From: Sinorhizobium saheli
Lineage (GTDB): Bacteria > Pseudomonadota > Alphaproteobacteria > Rhizobiales > Rhizobiaceae
Assembly: GCF_001651875.1 (NCBI RefSeq)
Contig: NZ_LNQB01000073.1
Span: 612,485-676,484, forward strand
Length of the DNA: 64,000 nt
Direction: 5' to 3'
The stretch's first letter is position 1. Each line of letters opens with the position of its first letter. The notes under the pieces were generated by a model. That model saw only the letters and a program-made list of their open reading frames with translations, did not search any database and had not been told where the DNA came from. Below are positions 24,871 through 34,860 of this stretch, piece by piece. A program made the position numbers and the translations under genes.

Positions 24871-24903
24871 GGCTGTTCTTCACTTTTCACGCGAAGGCGC
24901 CGA

Positions 24904-27438
24904 TCAGTTCGTCGGCGTTCCCGCCTGCTGAGCGCTGGAGCGGCCGGCTTCCCGGTCCTTCCACCAGCGGCTCAGGAACAACAGGATCGGGCCACCGATA
25001 TAGATCGACGAGGTCGTCGCGACGATGACGCCGAAGATCATCGGCCAGGCGAAGCTGCGCACCGTCTCGCCGCCCCAGATCGCCATCGGCACCAGCGAGA
25101 GCGCCGTTGCCATCGAGGTGAAGATGCATCGAGCGATCACCTGATTGATGCTCATGTCGATGAGATCGGAGAAAGGCATCGACTTGTACTTGCGCAGATT
25201 CTCGCGCATGCGGTCGTAGACCACCACCTTGTCGTTCACCGAATAGCCGATCATCGTCAGCAGCGCGGCGATCGCGGTCAGGTTGAAGTCGACGCCGGTG
25301 AGAGCGAAGAAGCCGACCGTCTTGGTGATGTCGAGCAAGAGCACGGCGATCGCCCCGACGGCGAAGTGCCACTCGAAGCGGAACCAGATGTAGAGCAGGA
25401 TCGCCACCATGGCGAGGCCGACGGCAAGGAAGCCGGAGCGCTGCAGCTCGCCGCTCACCGTCGGTCCGACGACCTCGGTCCGCTCCAGGCTGGCGCCCGG
25501 CACGGCGGCCGTCACCGCATCCTTGACGCGGTTCAGCGCGGCCGTCTGTTCCTGCTCACCGCCGGGCTGGCGCTGTACGCGGATCAGCACCGACTGGCCG
25601 CCGCCGAAGTCCTGCAGCGCGACCTCGCCGAGATTGAGCTCTTCGAGGCTGTGCCGCAGCGTCGCCAGGTCGATCCTGTCCTTGGACACCGCCTCCACCT
25701 GGATGCCGCCGACAAAGTCGATGCCGTAGTTGAGGCCGGGGGTGAAGAACAGCACGACCGAGCTGATCGACAGAAAGGCCGAGAAGCCGATCGCCTGGAA
25801 GCGGCGCTTCATGAAGGAGATGGTCGGCAGATGCGGTACCCGGCCGAAGAGCGACGGGATCTCCAGCTTCTTCATCTTGCGGCGGATGACGACCTCGCGC
25901 ATCAAGAGGCGCACCACGGTCACCGAGGTGAACATCGAGATGACGATGCCGAGCATCATGGTCACGGCGAAGCCGCGAACCGGGCCGCTGCCGAGCCAGA
26001 ACAGGAGCACCGTGCCGGAGAGGGTCGTGACGTTGGAGTCGAGGATCGTCGCATAGGCCTTGTTGAAGCCGACGTCGAGCGCCTTCATCGCACCGGCGCC
26101 CCCTTCCGTCTCTTCGCGGATGCGGGCGTTGATGAGGATGTTGGCGTCGACCGCCATGCCGATGCCGAGAATGATGCCGGCGATGCCGGGCAGGGTCAGC
26201 GTCGAGCCGATCAGGCCGAGCACGCCGATCGTCATGATCGTGTGCAGCACCAGGCCGACATTGGCGATCATGCCCCAGGCGCCGTAGAGGACGACCATGA
26301 GCGTCACGACGAGGCCGAAACCGGCAAGGCCGGTGTAGAGCCCCATGCGGATCGAATCGCTGCCGAGGTTCGGACCGACCGACCGCTCCTCGATGATCGT
26401 GAGCGGCGCCGGCAGCGCACCGGAGCGCAGCAGCGCCGAAAGGACGGTCGCCTCCTCGACGGTGAAATTGCCGCTGATCTGGCCGCGTCCGCCGAGGATC
26501 GGCTCGTTGATGACCGGCGCCGTCAGGACCTTGCCGTCGAGCACGATGGCAAAGGGCCGGCCGACATTCTCACGCGTGATCTCGGCGAACTGGCGTGCGC
26601 CGAGCGAATCGAAGCTGAAATCGACCACCGGCTGGTTGGTGCGCTGGTCGAAGCCGACCTTGGCGTCATCGAGACGCTCGCCGGAAATGGCGACGCGGCT
26701 TTCGACCGGATATTTGCTGTTGTCATTGGCGCCGGGAAGAATGTCGACGCCGCGCGGCGGCGGCTGCGTCACGTCTGCGGTCTGATCGAGCATATGGAAG
26801 CTCATCTGCGCGGTGGAGCCGAGCAGCTCGCGCAGGCGGGTCGGATCCTGAAGGCCCGGCAGCTGAACGAGAATACGGTTGGAACCGATGCGCTGGATCA
26901 GCGGCTCGGCGACGCCGACCTGGTCGACGCGGTTGCGGATGATCTCGAGGCTCTGCTCAACCGCCTTGGTCATGCGGTCCGCGAGGCCGGCCTCGGTGAT
27001 TGCCAGCGTGACCACGTCGCCGTTTGTCGCCACCTCGACTTCGGCAGCGGAGGCACCGAAGCCGACGGTGCTGACCGGGGTCGCCAGTTCCTGCAGCTTC
27101 GGCAGCACCTTTTCCCGGTCGGCAGCATCCGGGATGCTGACCGTCACGGCGTTGCCGCTGATGCGTGCCGACGAGGCGGAAACGCGCTCGCCGCGCAGCA
27201 CCCGGCGGGTATCGTCGAGAAGCGTGTTGAGCCGCGCCTTCTGCAGGCCGGCGCCGTCGACCTCGAGAACGAGGTGCGAGCCGCCCCTCAGGTCGAGGCC
27301 CAGGGTGACCGGCTTGAAGGGCAGAACGGCGGTGAATTGTTCTCTCAAAGCCTGCGGCAGCACGCTCGGCACGGCCGCGAGGCATCCGAAGACAATGATC
27401 GCGACATAGGCGAGAATCGCCCATCTGGATGTACGCAT
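24904..27438 (-). CDS. secDF: Fused protein translocase subunits SecD-SecF
   Basis: 844 residues in one chain: SecD (about 1-540) followed by SecF (about 555-844). It uses the proton gradient to help SecYEG export proteins across the inner membrane. Seen: first helix MRTSRWAILAYVAIIVFG, the SecD D1 motif TLGLDLRGGSHL at 45-56, and the SecF counterpart PGLNYGIDFVGG near 565; GMAVDANILI in the SecD channel and a VNDKVVVYDRMREN in SecF. Fused secDF occurs in many alphaproteobacteria. A strong terminator follows. The next upstream gene encodes a secreted protein on the same strand, 111 bp away. Confidence 0.96.
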   Translation of the reverse strand: MRTSRWAILAYVAIIVFGCLAAVPSVLPQALREQFTAVLPFKPVTLGLDLRGGSHLVLEVDGAGLQKARLNTLLDDTRRVLRGERVSASSARISGNAVTVSIPDAADREKVLPKLQELATPVSTVGFGASAAEVEVATNGDVVTLAITEAGLADRMTKAVEQSLEIIRNRVDQVGVAEPLIQRIGSNRILVQLPGLQDPTRLRELLGSTAQMSFHMLDQTADVTQPPPRGVDILPGANDNSKYPVESRVAISGERLDDAKVGFDQRTNQPVVDFSFDSLGARQFAEITRENVGRPFAIVLDGKVLTAPVINEPILGGRGQISGNFTVEEATVLSALLRSGALPAPLTIIEERSVGPNLGSDSIRMGLYTGLAGFGLVVTLMVVLYGAWGMIANVGLVLHTIMTIGVLGLIGSTLTLPGIAGIILGIGMAVDANILINARIREETEGGAGAMKALDVGFNKAYATILDSNVTTLSGTVLLFWLGSGPVRGFAVTMMLGIVISMFTSVTVVRLLMREVVIRRKMKKLEIPSLFGRVPHLPTISFMKRRFQAIGFSAFLSISSVVLFFTPGLNYGIDFVGGIQVEAVSKDRIDLATLRHSLEELNLGEVALQDFGGGQSVLIRVQRQPGGEQEQTAALNRVKDAVTAAVPGASLERTEVVGPTVSGELQRSGFLAVGLAMVAILLYIWFRFEWHFAVGAIAVLLLDITKTVGFFALTGVDFNLTAIAALLTMIGYSVNDKVVVYDRMRENLRKYKSMPFSDLIDMSINQVIARCIFTSMATALSLVPMAIWGGETVRSFAWPMIFGVIVATTSSIYIGGPILLFLSRWWKDREAGRSSAQQAGTPTN

Positions 27439-27549
27439 GTGGAAATTCCATGAATGCCCGAGCGCGCCTTGCCGGCGGCATCTGGCCAGGTTTCAGCTAA
27501 TGAAAGAGGCGGAAGCGAGCAGCTTCGGCCTCCCGAATTCTCCAGGCTA

Positions 27550-27960
27550 TCAAGCCTCGGGCGGCGCGCGGATGCGCTCGCTGCGCGGCGGCGTTCCGAC
27601 CACGATCTCGGCGCGCGCAAGCGACGGCGGCCGAACCTTCTCGTGGGCGGGCAAAGGCAAGAACTCGACGGGCAGCGCGGCGGCCGGGTCGCCGCCGGCG
27701 GTGGATTTCCCATCCGCCCGGTCGCTGTTGAAGCGAAAATCCGGCAGGGGCACCGCCCGGGTGATCTGGCGGGCGACGGGACGGTCGGAGGGCCCGGTAT
27801 CGGGTGACGAGACATCGCCGGCCGGCGCTCCCGCCGCGCGCGCCGAGGCGCCCTGGCCGACCGCAATGACCTGCATGGCAAGCGAGGCGCAGAACAGCCA
27901 CAGCACGGCCAGGAGCCGGCTGGCCTGCATGCTCTTGCTGCCACCACCCAGGAGGTCCAT
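27550..27960 (-). CDS. Putative secreted protein, function unknown
   Basis: 136 residues from ATG 27960. A hydrophobic segment (residues 11-30, MQASRLLAVLWLFCASLAMQ) followed by AxA-type small residues suggests a signal peptide; the mature part is Pro/Ala/Asp-rich and largely disordered, ending RSERIRAPPEA. AAGGAA lies upstream of ATG 27960; ATG 27930, which would begin exactly at the signal peptide, is possible, and the frame is open to 28083. It sits just before secDF on the same strand. I do not recognise a family. Confidence 0.5.
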   Translation of the reverse strand: MDLLGGGSKSMQASRLLAVLWLFCASLAMQVIAVGQGASARAAGAPAGDVSSPDTGPSDRPVARQITRAVPLPDFRFNSDRADGKSTAGGDPAAALPVEFLPLPAHEKVRPPSLARAEIVVGTPPRSERIRAPPEA

Positions 27961-28150
27961 CGCGGACGCGGTTCCTTTCTCTTCGGCGCCGATCCCCGGC
28001 GCCAGCGAGACGTTTTTCAGCCCGAAGTCCGACCCTAACGGAAGAACGTGGCCGGATTCGAGCATTCGCGCCCTTAACACCACTCCAGGCCGGAAAAGTC
28101 AAATCGGCGACGCGATGAGCGACGGCCCGGAACCGTCGTGATTTCAGCGG

Positions 28151-29341
28151 TCATGCGCGCCGCTCCCTGCGGCCGGCGCAGCGTTCGGCGAGAGCCGCGA
28201 TGCGTCGGCACGCTTCGTCGATGGCGGCATCGGGGACGGTGAGGCTCACGCGCAGGAAGTCGCGCGCTTCCTCGCCGAAGGACGAGCCCGGCATCACCGC
28301 CACGCCCTCCTCCTCGAGAAGGGCCCAGGCGAAAGCCTCGCCCGAGAGGCCCGTGGCGGCGACGTCGATCAGGGCGAACATGCCGGCCTCGGGCCGCAGG
28401 ACGGAGACGCCCGGTGCCTTGGCGAGGCCATCGACGATCCGGCCGGCGCGGCGCCTGTAGGCCTCGCGCATCTGCCGCGCCGTGTCGATCTCATGCGTCA
28501 GCGCATAAGCCGTCATGTCGGCGATGAACGGCTGCTGGCCAAAGAGCATCGTCTCGGAAACCGCCAGCAACCGCCCGGTGAACTCGGCCGGGCCGACGGC
28601 CCAGCCGCTGCGGAAGCCGGGCGCGGCGTGCGACTTCGAGATGGACGAGACGACGACGGTGCGCTCGGCGAGATCCGGATCGTCGAAGGGCGAGGCAAAG
28701 GTTCCGTCGAAGACCAGCTGCTCGTAAACCTCGTCGCAGACGATCCAGAGGTCGTGGCGACGCGCGACCGCACCGATCGCGGCGATCTCCGCCGCAGTCA
28801 ACACCGCGCCGGTCGGATTGTGCGGCGTGTTCAGGAGCAGGACGCGGCACTCGGGCGTGACCGCCGCTTCCAGATCGGCTGCGCGCATGTGAAAGCCGAA
28901 TTCCGGCTTCAGCGGCACGAAAACGGGATGGGCGCCGGTGGCGCGGATGACGCCCTCATAGGTGGCATAGAGCGGATCGCCGACGAGGACGCCCTGCCCC
29001 GCCTCGGCAAGCCCGAGCATCACGGCGAAGAGCGCCGTCTGCGTACCGGGAAAGCACAGGACGTTTTCCGCCGTCACGTCGCTGCGGCGGCGACGGTACT
29101 TTTCCGCAAGCGCCGCCACCACGCTCGGCTCGCCGCGGCCATTGGAGTAGCGATAGCGCCCGGCATGCAGGGCGCGCCGGCACTCGTCAAGAAGGGCGCG
29201 ATCTGGCGCCACATCGGGTTCGCCGATGGTGAGCTCGATCACGTCGGCCCCGCTCGCCTTCAATTGCCGCGCGCGAATGTGCAGCGCCCATTTGCCGGAA
29301 CCGAGGCCGGCAAGTCGTGACGTGATCGAGGCGTAGCGCAA
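28151..29341 (-). CDS. PLP-dependent class I aminotransferase
   Basis: 396 residues, fold type I. Seen: ELTIGEPDVAPD near the N-terminus, GTQTALFAV, LNTPHNPTGAVL, CDEVYEQLVFDG (PLP Asp) and Schiff-base Lys in SISKSHAAPGFRSGW, then FLRVSL with the substrate-binding Arg. It resembles aspartate/aromatic aminotransferases (AatA-like), but specificity is not readable. I favour the TTG at 29341 because GGGAG lies 8 bases upstream; earlier in-frame ATG (29374) and TTG (29386) lack a ribosome site. It is the last gene of a minus run and stands alone from secDF. Confidence 0.88.
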   Translation of the reverse strand: MRYASITSRLAGLGSGKWALHIRARQLKASGADVIELTIGEPDVAPDRALLDECRRALHAGRYRYSNGRGEPSVVAALAEKYRRRRSDVTAENVLCFPGTQTALFAVMLGLAEAGQGVLVGDPLYATYEGVIRATGAHPVFVPLKPEFGFHMRAADLEAAVTPECRVLLLNTPHNPTGAVLTAAEIAAIGAVARRHDLWIVCDEVYEQLVFDGTFASPFDDPDLAERTVVVSSISKSHAAPGFRSGWAVGPAEFTGRLLAVSETMLFGQQPFIADMTAYALTHEIDTARQMREAYRRRAGRIVDGLAKAPGVSVLRPEAGMFALIDVAATGLSGEAFAWALLEEEGVAVMPGSSFGEEARDFLRVSLTVPDAAIDEACRRIAALAERCAGRRERRA

Positions 29342-29408
29342 GTGTTCGCTCCCTTCTTGTCCTGTTTCATGCATGTCGTTTGCCAAGACCGCGGCGCGGC
29401 CACAGACA

Positions 29409-30023
29409 TCAGCTTTCTATAGGCAGGCCGAGCAGGGCCTCCACCGACGCCATGGCAATGCTGACCAGCTCCCCCTCACGAAAGAGATCGCCGGCAAGGC
29501 AGCCTTCCACCCACAGTCCATCGACGAGGCCGTTGATGGCGATCGCGTAGCGGCGACACTCTTCCGGACCGGCGGGCCTGCCCTTGAAGGCCAGGAAGTC
29601 GCTCAACAGGTCCTGGAGCGCGTTGCGGAAGGCGAGATAACCTTCGCGGTGGATCGCCGCGAGCACCGGGTCGACGCGCACCTGGCTGATGAAGGCCGCC
29701 CAGAGCGAGACGCTGCGGCTGTCGGCGACCGGCTCGGTCAGGTTGATGGCGATGAAGTCCTTGAGGCGCGTCACCGGGTCGCCCTCGACGTGTGTCGCCT
29801 TGTCCGTGAGCGCCGCGATGACGGCGCGGTAGGCCTCCGCGATCATCTGGTCCTTGGAATCGAAGTAATGACGCACGAGCCCGGCGGTGACGCCGGCGCG
29901 GACCGCGATCTGCCGGACGGTCGCCCCCTTGAGGCCGTACTCCGAAATGCAGTCGAGCGTCGCCTCGATGAGTTCCTGCCGGCGTTCGCCCTCCGGCGCA
30001 CGATGAAAGCTGCGGCGGCTCAT
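29409..30023 (-). CDS. TetR family regulator, BetI-like
   Basis: 204 residues from ATG 30023: MSRRSFHRAPEGERRQELIE, helix-turn-helix ATVRQIAVRAGVTAGLVRHY (about 37-56) and YFDSKDQM, the standard TetR DNA-binding head; the C-terminal ligand domain carries the BetI-type SLWAAFISQVRVDP stretch. It is not next to betaine genes; instead it is divergent from the cyd/cio oxidase operon, which suggests it could control that operon and itself. An inverted repeat at 30141-30160 is a candidate operator. The frame extends to 30179, but the added residues are unconserved. Confidence 0.85.
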   Translation of the reverse strand: MSRRSFHRAPEGERRQELIEATLDCISEYGLKGATVRQIAVRAGVTAGLVRHYFDSKDQMIAEAYRAVIAALTDKATHVEGDPVTRLKDFIAINLTEPVADSRSVSLWAAFISQVRVDPVLAAIHREGYLAFRNALQDLLSDFLAFKGRPAGPEECRRYAIAINGLVDGLWVEGCLAGDLFREGELVSIAMASVEALLGLPIES

Positions 30024-30140
30024 GCCCGCCTCCGGACCGGAGCGCCCGGCCAAAACGTCATTGCCTGCCAGGCGGATAGGCGCATGCGGCTCTCCTGCGG
30101 AAAATGAAGCGAAGGTCGCGTCAAAAATCGGCGACGGAGT

Positions 30141-30160
30141 TATTATACACCTGGATAATA
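30141..30160. promoter_or_regulatory. Inverted repeat, candidate TetR operator
   Basis: TATTAT (30141-30146) and ATAATA (30155-30160) are mirrored across an 8-base spacer, 118 bp upstream of the tetR start. AT-rich in a GC-rich background, and placed where an autoregulatory operator would be. Confidence 0.4.
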
Positions 30161-30271
30161 GCGGCACAAGTGCAACCATGCCGCCCGAAGCGAGCAGGGC
30201 GGCAGTTTCCGTTCAAAATGCCGCAGGCGAAAGATTGCCGCAGTGCGACAACGTGGCGATCCCACGCGACA

Positions 30272-30300
30272 TTGACCTTTGGCAATTCTGGGCCAAATTC
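30272..30300 (+). promoter_or_regulatory. Possible oxidase promoter with FNR/FixK-like half-sites
   Basis: TTGACC (30272-30277), 17 bases, then AAATTC (30295-30300) could be -35/-10. TTGAC-CTTT-GGCAA (30272-30285) is a degenerate match to the TTGAT-N4-ATCAA anaerobox. Both are weak; only the oxidase context makes them worth noting. Confidence 0.25.
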
Positions 30301-30397
30301 AATCACAAAATGAAACCGCCGGGTTCCGACGTGTGATCGCCGATGCTTGACGGACTGCTCGTCCGTCGCGGCGGCTCCCGCGTGAAAGGATTGCACC

Positions 30398-31813
30398 GTG
30401 TTTGAAGCCTTCGATGCGACGATACTCGCGCGCCTGCAATTCGCCTTCACCGTCTCCTTCCACATCATCTTTCCCGCTTTCTCCATAGGGCTCGCCAGCT
30501 ACCTGGCGGTCCTCGAGGCGCTGTGGCTCTGGAAGAAGGACCAGGTCTATCTGGAACTCTTCAACTTCTGGAAAACGATCTTCGCCGTCACCTTCGGCAT
30601 GGGCGTCGTTTCCGGCATCGTCATGTCCTACCAGTTCGGCACCAACTGGAGCGTGTTCTCGGACAAGGCCGGGCCGATCATCGGGCCGCTGATGGGCTAT
30701 GAGGTGCTGACCGCCTTCTTCCTCGAGGCTGGCTTCCTCGGCATCATGCTCTTCGGCATGAACCGTGTCGGCCCCGGCCTGCATTTCCTGGCGACCGTCA
30801 TGGTCGCGCTCGGCACGCTGATCTCCGCCACCTGGATCCTCGCCGCCAATTCCTGGATGCAGACGCCTGCCGGCTTCACGATGAGCGAGGCCGGGCAGTT
30901 CGTGCCCGCCGACTGGTGGGCGATCATCTTCAATCCGTCCTTCCCCTACCGGCTCGTGCATATGGTGCTCGCCGCCTATCTGACAACCGCCTTCGTGGTC
31001 GGCGCCTGCGGCGCCTGGCACCTCCTGCGCAGGACGGCGCCGCGCCGGGCCAGCACGATGTTCTCGATGGCCATGTGGATGGCGGCGCTCGTCGCGCCGA
31101 TCCAGATTTTCGCCGGCGACCAGCACGGCCTCAACACGCTGGAGCACCAGCCGGCCAAGGTGATGGCGATGGAGGGCCATTACCGCAGCCATCCGGAAGG
31201 CGCGCCGCTGATCCTCTTCGGCATGCCCAACGCCGCCGAGAAGCGGATCGACTATGCGGTCGAAATCCCGAAGCTCTCGAGCCTGATCCTCAAGCATTCG
31301 CTCGATGCGCCGCTCGCCGGCCTCGATACGATCCCCGAGGAACTGCATCCGCCGGTCGCCGTCGTCTTCTGGTCGTTCCGGGTCATGGTGGCGATGGGTT
31401 TCGCGATGCTCGGCATCGGGCTTTGGAGCCTCTGGTGCCGCTATCGCGGCACGCTCGCAACGAATGCCTCGCTGCACCGCACGGCGGTCGTCATGGGGCC
31501 CGCGGGCTTCGTCGCCGTGCTTGCGGGCTGGATCACCACCGAGGTCGGACGGCAGCCCTACACCATTTACGGCCACCTCCTGACGGCGCAGTCGATCTCG
31601 CCGATCGAGGCACCGGCCGTCGGCGCCTCGCTCGTCGCGTTCATCATCGTCTATTTCCTCGTCTTCGGCGCCGGCACCTTCTACATTTTCCGGCTGATGG
31701 CCCGTCTGCCGCGCGACACTATGCCGGAACTCGGCGAGGGCCCCTTGCGCAGCGCCGGCGTCACGCCGGGCCCGGCTGCGGCCAGACCTCATGGAGGCGA
31801 GCATGGACTTTGA
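30398..31813 (+). CDS. cydA: Cytochrome bd-type/cyanide-insensitive quinol oxidase subunit I
   Basis: Oxidises quinol and reduces oxygen to water in the inner membrane. 471 residues, about nine helices, start GTG 30398 with AAAGGA upstream. Seen: LQFAFTVSFHIIFPAF with His22 (the heme b595 ligand region), GYEVLTAFFLEAGFLG carrying the conserved Glu residues, and GRQPYTIYG in the quinol-loop end, a variant of GRQPW. The quinol loop is short, as in the cyanide-insensitive (CioA) branch, so cioA would also fit. It overlaps subunit II by 11 bp. A TetR gene is divergent upstream, and a tiny third subunit follows. Confidence 0.93.
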   Translation: MFEAFDATILARLQFAFTVSFHIIFPAFSIGLASYLAVLEALWLWKKDQVYLELFNFWKTIFAVTFGMGVVSGIVMSYQFGTNWSVFSDKAGPIIGPLMGYEVLTAFFLEAGFLGIMLFGMNRVGPGLHFLATVMVALGTLISATWILAANSWMQTPAGFTMSEAGQFVPADWWAIIFNPSFPYRLVHMVLAAYLTTAFVVGACGAWHLLRRTAPRRASTMFSMAMWMAALVAPIQIFAGDQHGLNTLEHQPAKVMAMEGHYRSHPEGAPLILFGMPNAAEKRIDYAVEIPKLSSLILKHSLDAPLAGLDTIPEELHPPVAVVFWSFRVMVAMGFAMLGIGLWSLWCRYRGTLATNASLHRTAVVMGPAGFVAVLAGWITTEVGRQPYTIYGHLLTAQSISPIEAPAVGASLVAFIIVYFLVFGAGTFYIFRLMARLPRDTMPELGEGPLRSAGVTPGPAAARPHGGEHGL

Positions 31814-32807
31814 CCTGCCGTTCATCTGGGCGGCGCTGATCGCCTTTGCGGTTCTCGCCTATGTCGTTCTCGACGGCTTCGACCTCGGCGTCGGCATCCT
31901 CTTTCCGCTGTTTCCGCAGAAGCATGACCGCGACGTGATGATGAATTCCGTGGCGCCCGTCTGGGACGGCAACGAGACCTGGCTGGTGCTCGGCGGCGGC
32001 GGCCTGATGGCCGTCTTCCCGCTTGCCTATGCGACCGTCCTGCCGGCGCTCTACGCGCCGATCATCGCCATGGTCATCGGCCTCATCTTCCGCGGCGTCG
32101 CCTTCGAATATCGCTGGCGCACGCGGCGCGGCGAATTCCTGTGGAACTGGGCCTTCGCGGCCGGATCGATGCTGGCGGCCTTCGCGCAAGGGCTGGCGCT
32201 CGGCGCGCTCGTCCAGGGCATTCCGATCGAGAACCGCGCCTATGCCGGCGGCTGGTGGGACTGGCTGACGCCCTTCTCGCTGATGACCGGCATCGCCGTC
32301 GTGGTCGGCTATGCATTGCTCGGCGCAACATGGCTCATCATGAAGACGCAGGGCGAACTTGCCGAACGGGCACGCGACATCGCGCTCATTTGCGCCGCTG
32401 CGACGGTCGTGGACATGGGCATCGTCAGCCTCTGGACGCCGTTTCTCGAGCCGGCCTATCTCGAGCGCTGGTTCGGCTGGCCAACCGCGGTCTTCAGCAT
32501 CATCGTGCCGCTGCTCGTGCTCGGCTGCCTGTACCTGCTGCTCAAGGGCATTCGCGAACGGCACGACGTGCAGCCCTTCGTCGCGGCGCTCGGCCTTTTC
32601 GTCCTCGGCTATGCCGGCATCGGGATCAGCTTCTACCCCTATATGGTGCCGCCGTCGCTCACCATCTGGGACGCCGCGGCGCCGAATGAGAGCCTCGCCT
32701 TCCTGCTCGTCGGCGCGCTCGTGCTGGTGCCTATCATTCTCGCCTATACCGGCTATGCCTATTGGGTCTTCCGCGGCAAGGTCGATCCGGAAGAGGGCTA
32801 TCACTGA
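31803..32807 (+). CDS. cydB: Cytochrome bd-type/cyanide-insensitive quinol oxidase subunit II
   Basis: 334 residues, eight predicted helices, structural partner of CydA. The start MDFDLPFIWAALIAFAVLAY, VLDGFDLGVGILFP and WDGNETWLVLGG are the standard CydB N-terminal signature. GGAGG lies 6 bases before ATG 31803, so I prefer it to the in-frame ATG at 31791. It overlaps the end of cydA by 11 bp and the start of the small third subunit by 3 bp (TGATG), so all three are coupled. cioB is an equally apt name. Confidence 0.93.
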   Translation: MDFDLPFIWAALIAFAVLAYVVLDGFDLGVGILFPLFPQKHDRDVMMNSVAPVWDGNETWLVLGGGGLMAVFPLAYATVLPALYAPIIAMVIGLIFRGVAFEYRWRTRRGEFLWNWAFAAGSMLAAFAQGLALGALVQGIPIENRAYAGGWWDWLTPFSLMTGIAVVVGYALLGATWLIMKTQGELAERARDIALICAAATVVDMGIVSLWTPFLEPAYLERWFGWPTAVFSIIVPLLVLGCLYLLLKGIRERHDVQPFVAALGLFVLGYAGIGISFYPYMVPPSLTIWDAAAPNESLAFLLVGALVLVPIILAYTGYAYWVFRGKVDPEEGYH

Positions 32808-32920
32808 TGCGGGTGGACGGGTTGACGCGGAAGCTTCTCTGGTTCGTCGGCCTCTGGGTCGCCGGTGTCGTCGCGGTCGGCATCGTCGGGGCGGCGATCA
32901 AGCTCGCGCTCGGCGGCTGA
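32807..32920 (+). CDS. DUF2474/CydX-like small oxidase subunit (37 aa)
   Basis: Short frame of 37 residues: MRVDGLTRKLLWFVGLWVAG followed by a continuous hydrophobic helix ending KLALGG. Its ATG overlaps the cydB stop (TGATG), a strong sign of coupled translation. One-helix proteins with a WFxxLWxAGV core (DUF2474) sit at this place behind cioAB, and CydX/CydH-type subunits stabilise heme in bd oxidases. By position and pattern I infer the same role. Confidence 0.8.
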   Translation: MRVDGLTRKLLWFVGLWVAGVVAVGIVGAAIKLALGG

Positions 32921-33139
32921 AAGCCTCGCTCAAGCTTGCACGCCTAACGTCATCGCACACGTCGGCGGGCGATCACCGGAAGAGACAGGACCGCACCCTC
33001 CTCCCCGGGCGATCGCCTGCCGAAGTGACCATTTCCGCACGTCGTTCAGACGCGTGAGGTTTTCAAGGCGTGCCTCAGCTCTGTCGGCCGCCCCTCCATG
33101 TTGCGGCCGTTTTACCTCTTCTCAGTAAGCGTCCCCTTT

Positions 33140-33246
33140 GCTAAAGCCCGTGGCACTCAATCGAATTCGTGTGACGCGCTTCAGGTCCTTGTTTTCGTGC
33201 ATGTCGTCGTTCCAAAACCGCTGCACACTTCTGGGCGCCATGCACG
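33140..33246 (+). repeat. Dispersed rhizobial intergenic element, family with GCGCAGCGG core
   Basis: Begins GCTAAAGC, has GACGCGCTTCAGG mirrored to it, then GTGCATGTCGTCG, CCAAAACCGCTGCACACTT and CTGGGCGCCATGCAC. The second half is related to 36043-36086, which is in the opposite direction. It occupies most of the 384-bp gap between the oxidase genes and the chorismate-mutase gene. Confidence 0.5.
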
Positions 33247-33304
33247 AGCACTGCGCCGCAACGAACCGCCGGGCCGAAGCGGCCGCGCGAGGAGCCGGAC
33301 GACC

Positions 33305-33610
33305 ATGCAGAAGACCCCCGCAGAATGCACGACGATGGCGGATGTGCGCGCCGAGATCGATCGGCTCGACCGTGCCCTGATGGTGCTGTTTGCCGAGCGC
33401 TGGGGCTATATCGTTCGCGCCGCGGAGATCAAGCGGCCGTTGAAACTGAAGGCGGACATCCCGGCGCGGGTGAGCGAGGTGAAGGAGAACGCCCGCAGGA
33501 ACGCGGTCGACCTCGGCCTCGAGCCTGAGTTTTACGAGCAGCTTTGGGCGCAACTGATCGAGCAGGCGATTGCGCATGAGAAGCGCCTGCTCGGCGAGGA
33601 CGAACGGTGA
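33305..33610 (+). CDS. Chorismate mutase-fold (AroQ) protein
   Basis: 101 residues, all helix. MADVRAEIDRLDRALMVLFA is the type II chorismate mutase opening (Arg binding the substrate), followed by YIVRAAEIKR and the IPARVSEVKENAR helix with Arg/Glu active-site positions. Start ATG 33305 has GGAG 10 bases upstream; the frame extends to 33098 through a repeat and is not coding there. The opening KTPAECTTMADVR resembles PchB-type isochorismate pyruvate lyases as much as true chorismate mutase, so the reaction may be either chorismate to prephenate or isochorismate cleavage. No aromatic or siderophore genes adjoin. Confidence 0.85.
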   Translation: MQKTPAECTTMADVRAEIDRLDRALMVLFAERWGYIVRAAEIKRPLKLKADIPARVSEVKENARRNAVDLGLEPEFYEQLWAQLIEQAIAHEKRLLGEDER

Positions 33611-33637
33611 GCCGCTCCGGCCGAGGGGACTGACCCT

Positions 33638-34672
<1,035 letters not shown>

Positions 34673-34860
34673 GCCTGCCCCCTGCCCTTAGAACATGGGA
34701 ACAGAAAAGCCGCCTCGTGCTTTCAGAATTGGTAAATCCGGCCGTCTCCCGGAGGCGAACACCACCAATTCTCGGTTGCGTGGTTAAGGGTCCGCCTCGC
34801 CGATCCTTCGCATTTTATCGATCGCCCGATCGGGGCGGGGCTGGCAGCCCTTCGCGACGG

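Larger units (their letters stand above)
30024..30397. promoter_or_regulatory. Divergent tetR-oxidase control region
   Basis: A 374-bp gene-free region between the TetR regulator and the quinol oxidase. It holds an inverted repeat (30141-30160) and a TTGACC box with a second half-site (30272-30300). Nothing else is apparent. Confidence 0.5.

Noticed and set aside
24868..27453. An 861-codon plus-strand frame opposite secDF
   Set aside because: It mirrors secDF almost completely and is made of His/Asp/Arg/Ala-rich repeats with no fold.
29409..30023. Naming the TetR gene betI
   Set aside because: No betaine synthesis genes adjoin, and Sinorhizobium betI is normally in a bet operon; only family resemblance is claimed.
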